29,084 nucleotides of DNA from Elusimicrobia bacterium RIFOXYA2_FULL_47_53 (GTDB lineage: Bacteria; Elusimicrobiota; Endomicrobiia; Endomicrobiales; XYA2-FULL-47-53), in contig MGVE01000002.1 in NCBI GenBank assembly GCA_001800315.1, forward strand, positions 1-29,084. The letters run 5' to 3'. Both the position numbers and the translations under genes were made by a program. Below, one piece after another: positions 26,901 through 29,084 of the stretch. Numbering within the stretch: position 1 is the first letter of the stretch; every line of letters begins with the position of its first letter. A model generated the notes under the pieces. It was not told where the DNA came from and did not search any database. It saw only the letters and a list, made by a program, of their open reading frames with translations.

Positions 26901-29084
26901 CCGAGTACGCCGTCACTATCGCATCTATGGGCGTTTTCGGCAACTGGTGGGTCGGCGCTGACAACCTTATAACACAAACCACCTACTGGTCCACCAATAC
27001 CCTCTGGCTTAACAAAGGGCTCACCGGCTCCACAAGCTATTACTATAAAGTCACCGCAAGAAATATGGAAGGCGTTGCAACCGTACTGTCACCTCAAACC
27101 CTTGGCCGCACACCGCCTATACCGGGGCCCAAGTTCTTTGCCATGACTTCTCGCGCTCCAACCTATTTGTCCTGGACCTGGACCGATCCCGGCAACGATG
27201 AAACAGGCTTTAAAGTTTATTCCACTACAGGCGGCACCGTTTCACCGGTCCTTCTTCCTAACACCACCTTCTGGACCGAATATGGCCTCCTGCCTAACAC
27301 CACCTACGCAAGGTATGCCAAGGCTATCGGCCCGGGCCCCGACTTTGAAGAAAGCTTCCCGTCTAACGCTACGGATTTCTATACCCTTATGACTAACCCG
27401 ACTGATCTCACTTTTGTCAGCTTTACTACAACCACTATTACCGTGGCAAACTCTTTCGCGCCGCCTAACATATCTTCAGCCGCCTCAGGCGTTTATTTCT
27501 ACAATACCACAAGTTCTACCGTCTCAGGCTGGCTGCAGAATAACTCCTGGACCTCCTCAAATCTCGGCCTTAACAAACAGTACGCTTTCAAACTTAAACT
27601 CCGCAACGGTAACGCCGTTGAAACTCCCGAAACCGCTCAGTTCCAAAAATATACCGCCGCTGAAACTCCCAGGGCGCCTACACTGTTTAAACCTACAGCC
27701 ACCGGATTTCAAATCATTTTTAAAAACGATAACAACCCGGACTACACCACCTATTCCATTAAAGTATCTACCCTCGGCAATACCGACCTGTTCGTTCAGC
27801 AGGGCGGTACCGTCGCGCCCTCCGCCTTCTTCCAGACTAAGGCATCCTGGGGCGTCGTAACTTCAAGCGGCCTTAGCCCTATGACCACTTATTATGTTTC
27901 CGTCAACGCGCGCAACGGCGATAACGACCAGACTACCTACTCGGCTGTATCTACCGTCCGCACCTGGGGCTTTGCGCCAACACTGGCAGGCGGCTACGAC
28001 TCTACCCTCGGATACTACATCACTATCACCATCAATCAGGGCGATAATACAACAGATACTAAATATGCTATAGCCAACGCTGACAGCGGATGGTATTTAG
28101 ACGGGAACGGCCAAACGCTGCCAACCGCTACTTACGAAACTAAATCCTGGTGGGATGAAGTTACTTATAGAAACGCTCATCTTTCGTTAAACCCAGCTAA
28201 ACTTTACAGTTACCGCGTCTTTTCATTTGATCCCGTCAGTTCCAATACCGTGGTCTCGGCACAGATATCTATTCACACGCCGCCGTCTAATCCGCTGTTT
28301 AACTCGGTGTCTGAAAAGAATTCCGATTACCTTGAACTGAAATGGTCTCTGCCCTCGGTGGGGGAAACTCTGCCGGAATTCTACAACATATATTCAGCCG
28401 CATCGTCCAGCGGCACACTTGTATTTGTTTCAAGCACAACCGAGCTTAGCTTCGCCCACGATATTGACGGCTCGGTGCCCGAAAAAGTCGCGTCCCTCGC
28501 GCCGGTCGTTCAAAGCTCCACCACCGTTGCCTTGTCCTGGGGCGCTGTCACACTGCCTTCTTCAAGCTCTACCAGATATTACCGCATAAAAGCAGGCAAC
28601 GACGGCGGCGAAGGCCCGCAGTCTACCGAACTTTCCGGCTTTGTCACGCCTGCACTTAAAGCTTACAAGCTTTACAGGGACAATCTCCTGCTTGTAACAC
28701 TTTCAAGCTCCTCGTTAAGTTATACCGATTCATCGCTTTTACCCGACACCACCTACTCGTACAGGGTCGCGGCTCTATCCACAGACGACCTGGAAGGCTC
28801 ACAGTCCGATGCCGCTACCGTGCTCTCGTTCCCTAAAGGCATTCCGCTTCCGGACGATGTCGTCGGCCTTAAACTCGTATCCTCCGACGGCGCTACAGCC
28901 TCTTTTAGCTTCTCGCCGGTAACAAAACGCGTTGACGGCAAAGATATCGGTAACAAGCTTAAAGGATACACCGTTTACCGCTCAAATACCCTCGCGGGGC
29001 CCTGGACCTTAATCAAATTTATACCTTACGGCTCTGCCGCCGAGTTCTCGGACGCTTACGCCGGCGCCCTCTACTATTACCGCG
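17966..29084 (+). CDS. Giant exported FG-GAP/Fn3 protein, 3' end outside window
   Basis: One open frame, with no stop from before 17852 to the window end, gives over 3,706 residues from ATG 17966. AFSLAHA looks like the end of a signal peptide. Residues about 5-110 are Fn3-like. Three blocks of seven WGDYDNDGDLDLAV repeats start at residues 136, 712 and 1291. D-x-D-x-D-G-x-L-D is the calcium loop of FG-GAP/VCBS repeats, and seven per block suggests three seven-bladed propellers. Each block is followed by a module with GNYPHGY and then TYYWQVRTIDTSLKES; an Fn3 domain follows the first two. From about residue 1755 on there are many Fn3-like modules. It is probably a secreted or surface protein. 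The start is uncertain: ATG 17966 alone leaves no hydrophobic core, and an in-frame GTG 17852 would read through the heptamer array. Confidence 0.85.
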   Translation, partial: MAFSLAHAGPAAITSLTASTTCQLQVMLTWTAPDNGAAGACSSYLVKYSTISDIVDDAAFTTATTYPQSWSPRTPGLVEKKFLTGLIPSVTHYFSIKGEYSGQYAAPSTTGTNVGYTGFFYAKVSLQALGQTGVAWGDYDNDGDLDIAAIGNNSANIYRNDNGTYNNINAGLTGVYYVNDPDWGDYDNDGDLDLFVPYYNYIYRNDSNVFHNINAGFPTTYGASTGAWGDYDNDGDLDIAVSGGSPAFSAIYRNDSGIFNNINADLSGLYGGSTSDRTCVVWGDYDNDGDLDLAACGKYNSNPLTVLYRNDSGVFNKISAGLANVYSSGGGFAWGDYDNDGDLDIALTGNNISAIYRNDAGTFININAGLIASLGGSVIWGDYNNDGNLDLALLGALGSNYFLYFYKNISGTFVNDGVNYESFYQGSIAWGDYDNDNDLDIAVFGQSPYGINSSYIYRSCIAEYGLINTAPTAPSSGFGSDYNSTTGILKLWWDYGSDAETTEQKGLYYTVRIGTTTPMTDANANKVSWKSGSSLLGNYPHGYIVAQSTQCGFNYHPRLTDATYYWQVRTIDTSLKESAWSSEQSTYVPAGVPPIYDLAATKDYQIKLAWTSPGGAAGYVVKYSTSNNITNETEFTNATTYYQSWAPAAAGAGESKLLTGLIFNTTYWFSIKSYSGSNYSAISSTANNRAVASLFSINESTLTAIADAYLAWGDYDNDADLDLAVCGGATSFIYRNDSGAFKNINAGLTGFSNSALAWGDYDNDGDLDLAVGYLIYRNDSGAFNNINAGLTAVTRSSLGWGDYDNDGDLDLAVLGTTNGADSGGTTYIYRNDSGAFGNINAGLQGFNMGRLAWGDYDNDGDLDLVVNGNGKTSTYSTDLYRNDAGAFNKVNSGLTGLSNYSTLTWGDYDNDGDLDLAVCGYAFPETLSRIFRNDTGYFNNISAPLVGIRFGNVAWGDYDNDGDLDLIISGQYYYWPTTSVYNLSYLYRNDSGSFINIYAGLPALSYSSPAWGDYDNDGDLDLALAGGSTAKIYVSHQAELVSANSTPSAPSSGFGGDFNADTGVLQLRWDYGSDVDMPAKEKGLNYTVRLSTITPISDTNSRFVSWRPATPFMGNYPHGYIIAASTQCGFNFKPTLTGVTYYWQVRSIDTSLKESAWCVEQSTYVPYIPPTIQTLSAVQDSQLKLTWTAPDGIEGYLLKYSTSANITTESAFTNAATWYQAWTPAAGGSAETKILTGLFPDTTYFFSIKAKSGASYGRLSNTTSNYAIPRTFIVYGSTSMLQGLDYASLAWGDYDNDGDLDLAVCGRNASTQYKTYIYRNDSGTFNNINAAITGLYMGSITWGDYDSDGDLDLALSGVDATTRYTFIYRNNSGIFNNINAGLTGLYNSSLSWGDYDNDGDLDLAASGLDSGNNPKSYIYRNDSGAFYDINSGITGVGYSSSAWGDYDNDGDLDLAISGWSGSFLSRIYRNDSGAFNNIGAALAGVYLGAIAWGDYDNDGDLDLALTGTDGTRRAFVYRNTAGNFASVATLTGVDYSSLSWGDFDNDGDLDLAISGNNTLNIYRNNAGTFSNINAGLTGISTTNSIAWGDFDNDGDIDLAVAGGGTYPYSNIIYLNYYSVSVPNTAPAAPAGGFSSSFEQSTMKVTLNWSYGSDAETTVQKGLYYAVRASTETPITDANANLISWRPSSPMLGNYPHGYVVAASTQSGAIIVAKTEGSTFYWQVRTIDTALKESPWSSEQYIFVPPIKPGAVTTLEAATWTPEDSIKLSWISPGDDGYVNTITGGKYKVRYSSIAAQPWDSMPYEIAWDTNTTPGSWRNRVISGLADSTTYYFNIKTQDEIPENWSDLSSGATAYTLDTEAPGKITSLAANFSNRDVFLSWVSPGDNSYLHDIESGQYEISYSSVPSFASDTVTITFSTAIAPGLFQTSLITGLSGFTSYYFRIRAADEVPFWSTISDNATGYCHGTPIAASPTFTHISTASVNAHWTINGNTLAQYVCELSTAADYSLQYTSSNWLPANSEAFTFNPLSINTTFYFRAKAKDNADAESPWLVMGATSTLAIQVNAPALEGIDDDTYGTYMLVTISSVGALGINPAWTEYAILNIETGGFLQGDGSTSTASVWKTKAAWETNYANRHAGLEPYSSYSYRVKARGNGLAETSISSPASALTPSGPPSTVTVTEENDDKLNITWSAVGPAITYNVYYATATDGVWTSSFTGIADTTYSDDINGGVSQTTGVALTPLSTTQITIDWATCGVIDSATRYYKITTVSAGGESRKSSIGSGTRFVTPIITTYNIYRDSVFLTSVSSDTLTFTDSNLTPNTSYSYQLAGYSSDSIEGQLSVSTSAWTRAQTSGAPAIYAVDTRQANFTIDISGNSQLTEYVVAISSDNWNSIRYLQNSAFTAYSAVVWHTTDTWHSVTTDTIKGLNCGTAYKAKVKSRNVDGVEQPFGEETSFTTLLATAPFVTAVTTGSISFEFIRANDRQDTEYTLALSTDSWATFKYLQLGGSTSVNSEMWQTTTAWNASMSNIITGLVPNYNYLLKTKSRNSTLETDNIYGYAASTYTLANTPVAAAYSNLAPNVIQANWNANLNSNFTEYYAENITKTTNSGWSNSLSWQELGLAPNTSFYYQVRARNYDAIQTSTASLGYKYTYAHTPSTPTLTADYDAINEYFVDITINSDANPDYTEYAIYGGNDGEGRGWLQGDGTRGSPGSPVWKTKALWELPGINRNNHLSASTDYDFAIRARNVEGVETANGVATHLITLPPKVTLGGVNEMSDDFLRASWAPVTNIIYYRVYRSSASDGTFTQLSTTTATTYDDDVNGNAPSYTPTLSFSNVTNTSIQLNWDIDSELLTPSTSNYYQVSAVTTGGEGPKSDVIGNYVTPIISGYRVYRFGVIISTSPNLNTTSYINTPLAPNTSSVYEISAITSDSLEGAKSPQQTKWSLANTPLAPSVEANWDEINLYRCYVTVNTNSNSPETEYAVTIASMGVFGNWWVGADNLITQTTYWSTNTLWLNKGLTGSTSYYYKVTARNMEGVATVLSPQTLGRTPPIPGPKFFAMTSRAPTYLSWTWTDPGNDETGFKVYSTTGGTVSPVLLPNTTFWTEYGLLPNTTYARYAKAIGPGPDFEESFPSNATDFYTLMTNPTDLTFVSFTTTTITVANSFAPPNISSAASGVYFYNTTSSTVSGWLQNNSWTSSNLGLNKQYAFKLKLRNGNAVETPETAQFQKYTAAETPRAPTLFKPTATGFQIIFKNDNNPDYTTYSIKVSTLGNTDLFVQQGGTVAPSAFFQTKASWGVVTSSGLSPMTTYYVSVNARNGDNDQTTYSAVSTVRTWGFAPTLAGGYDSTLGYYITITINQGDNTTDTKYAIANADSGWYLDGNGQTLPTATYETKSWWDEVTYRNAHLSLNPAKLYSYRVFSFDPVSSNTVVSAQISIHTPPSNPLFNSVSEKNSDYLELKWSLPSVGETLPEFYNIYSAASSSGTLVFVSSTTELSFAHDIDGSVPEKVASLAPVVQSSTTVALSWGAVTLPSSSSTRYYRIKAGNDGGEGPQSTELSGFVTPALKAYKLYRDNLLLVTLSSSSLSYTDSSLLPDTTYSYRVAALSTDDLEGSQSDAATVLSFPKGIPLPDDVVGLKLVSSDGATASFSFSPVTKRVDGKDIGNKLKGYTVYRSNTLAGPWTLIKFIPYGSAAEFSDAYAGALYYYR
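18371..19300 (+). other. FG-GAP block 1 (seven repeats)
   Basis: Repeats begin (Trp codon) at 18371, 18512, 18647, 18809, 18965, 19103 and 19253, spaced 45-54 residues. Each has WGDY(D/N)ND.(D/N)LD followed by IYRND and NINAGL. The sixth (NNDGNLD) and seventh (NDNDLD) are the most divergent. Confidence 0.85.
20099..21060 (+). other. FG-GAP block 2 (seven repeats)
   Basis: Repeats begin at 20099, 20237, 20363, 20522, 20678, 20828 and 20996, in the same frame as block 1. The first has DADLD in place of DGDLD. Spacing is 42-56 residues. Confidence 0.85.
21836..22815 (+). other. FG-GAP block 3 (seven repeats)
   Basis: Repeats begin at 21836, 21989, 22139, 22292, 22439, 22583 and 22724. The last two have WGDFDNDGD. 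The GNYPHGY module follows at 23039. Confidence 0.85.
23220..29084 (+). other. Fn3-like module array of the giant protein
   Basis: About 1,950 residues of Thr/Ser/Asn-rich Fn3-like modules. Two kinds alternate: an 'interleaved' pair with a (S/D)D(I/V)(N/D)G motif (tryptophans at 24536, 26318 and 28343), and a variant with TEYAI..., an insert such as WLQGDG...VWKTKA.W, then Y.YRVKARN..G.ET (near 24250, 25100, 25420, 25750, 26010, 26900, 27740 and 28050). The frame remains open at the window edge. Confidence 0.7.

Overview
The window looks like chromosomal DNA of an uncultured diderm (Gram-negative-type) bacterium. It encodes an outer-membrane secretin, a lipoprotein with a lipobox, a PorV-like barrel and exported proteins with FlgD-like tails or fibronectin type III (Fn3) and FG-GAP modules. 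This gene style, with intergenic DNA full of VIPAKAGIQ/WIPASAGMT-type palindromic repeats, recalls Elusimicrobiota, Omnitrophota or a neighbouring candidate phylum; that placement is inference. I saw no rRNA, tRNA, CRISPR array or transposase gene.

Layout: (1) 1-391 is a repeat remnant, a heptamer tandem array, a promoter candidate and a G-rich leader. (2) 392-7525 is a tight operon with overlapping or abutting genes and no repeats: an exported Fn3/FlgD-tail protein, a PorV-like barrel with TPRs, a lipoprotein, a short secretin, a CpaF/TadA ATPase, a Flp-like pilin, a TadE-like and a TadG-like pseudopilin. (3) 8440-15680 holds the rest of a Tad (type IVc) pilus machine, broken into pieces by repeat clusters: TadE-like, major Flp pilin, CpaB, a TadZ-CpaF fusion, TadB and TadC, with a small GIY-YIG nuclease gene inside a repeat cluster. 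(4) 15681-16700 is repeat DNA with a 344-bp tandem duplication. (5) 16772-17610 is a consensus promoter, a possible leader ORF with a terminator-like hairpin, a small hypothetical gene and a nucleotidyltransferase. (6) From about 17966 to the window edge there is one uninterrupted open frame of more than 3,700 codons, still open at the end: a giant exported protein with three seven-repeat FG-GAP blocks (21 repeats, probably three seven-bladed propellers) and a long array of Fn3-like modules.

How the parts fit: the pilins (5564, 9000) and pseudopilins (5743, 6260, 8440) carry type-IVc prepilin-like motifs. They would be extracted and polymerised by TadB/TadC with the two CpaF-type ATPases and exported through the secretin stabilised by CpaB. 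No prepilin peptidase (CpaA/TadV) is in the window. The giant protein is probably a surface or secreted adhesin-like protein; nothing here ties it to the pilus.

The intergenic DNA is the least ordinary part. It contains several hairpin families whose stems vary in a compensatory way, heptanucleotide arrays of form GTCGTTCA(CTTANNN)n placed at the edge of genes, and one such array that reads in frame into the giant protein's N-terminus.
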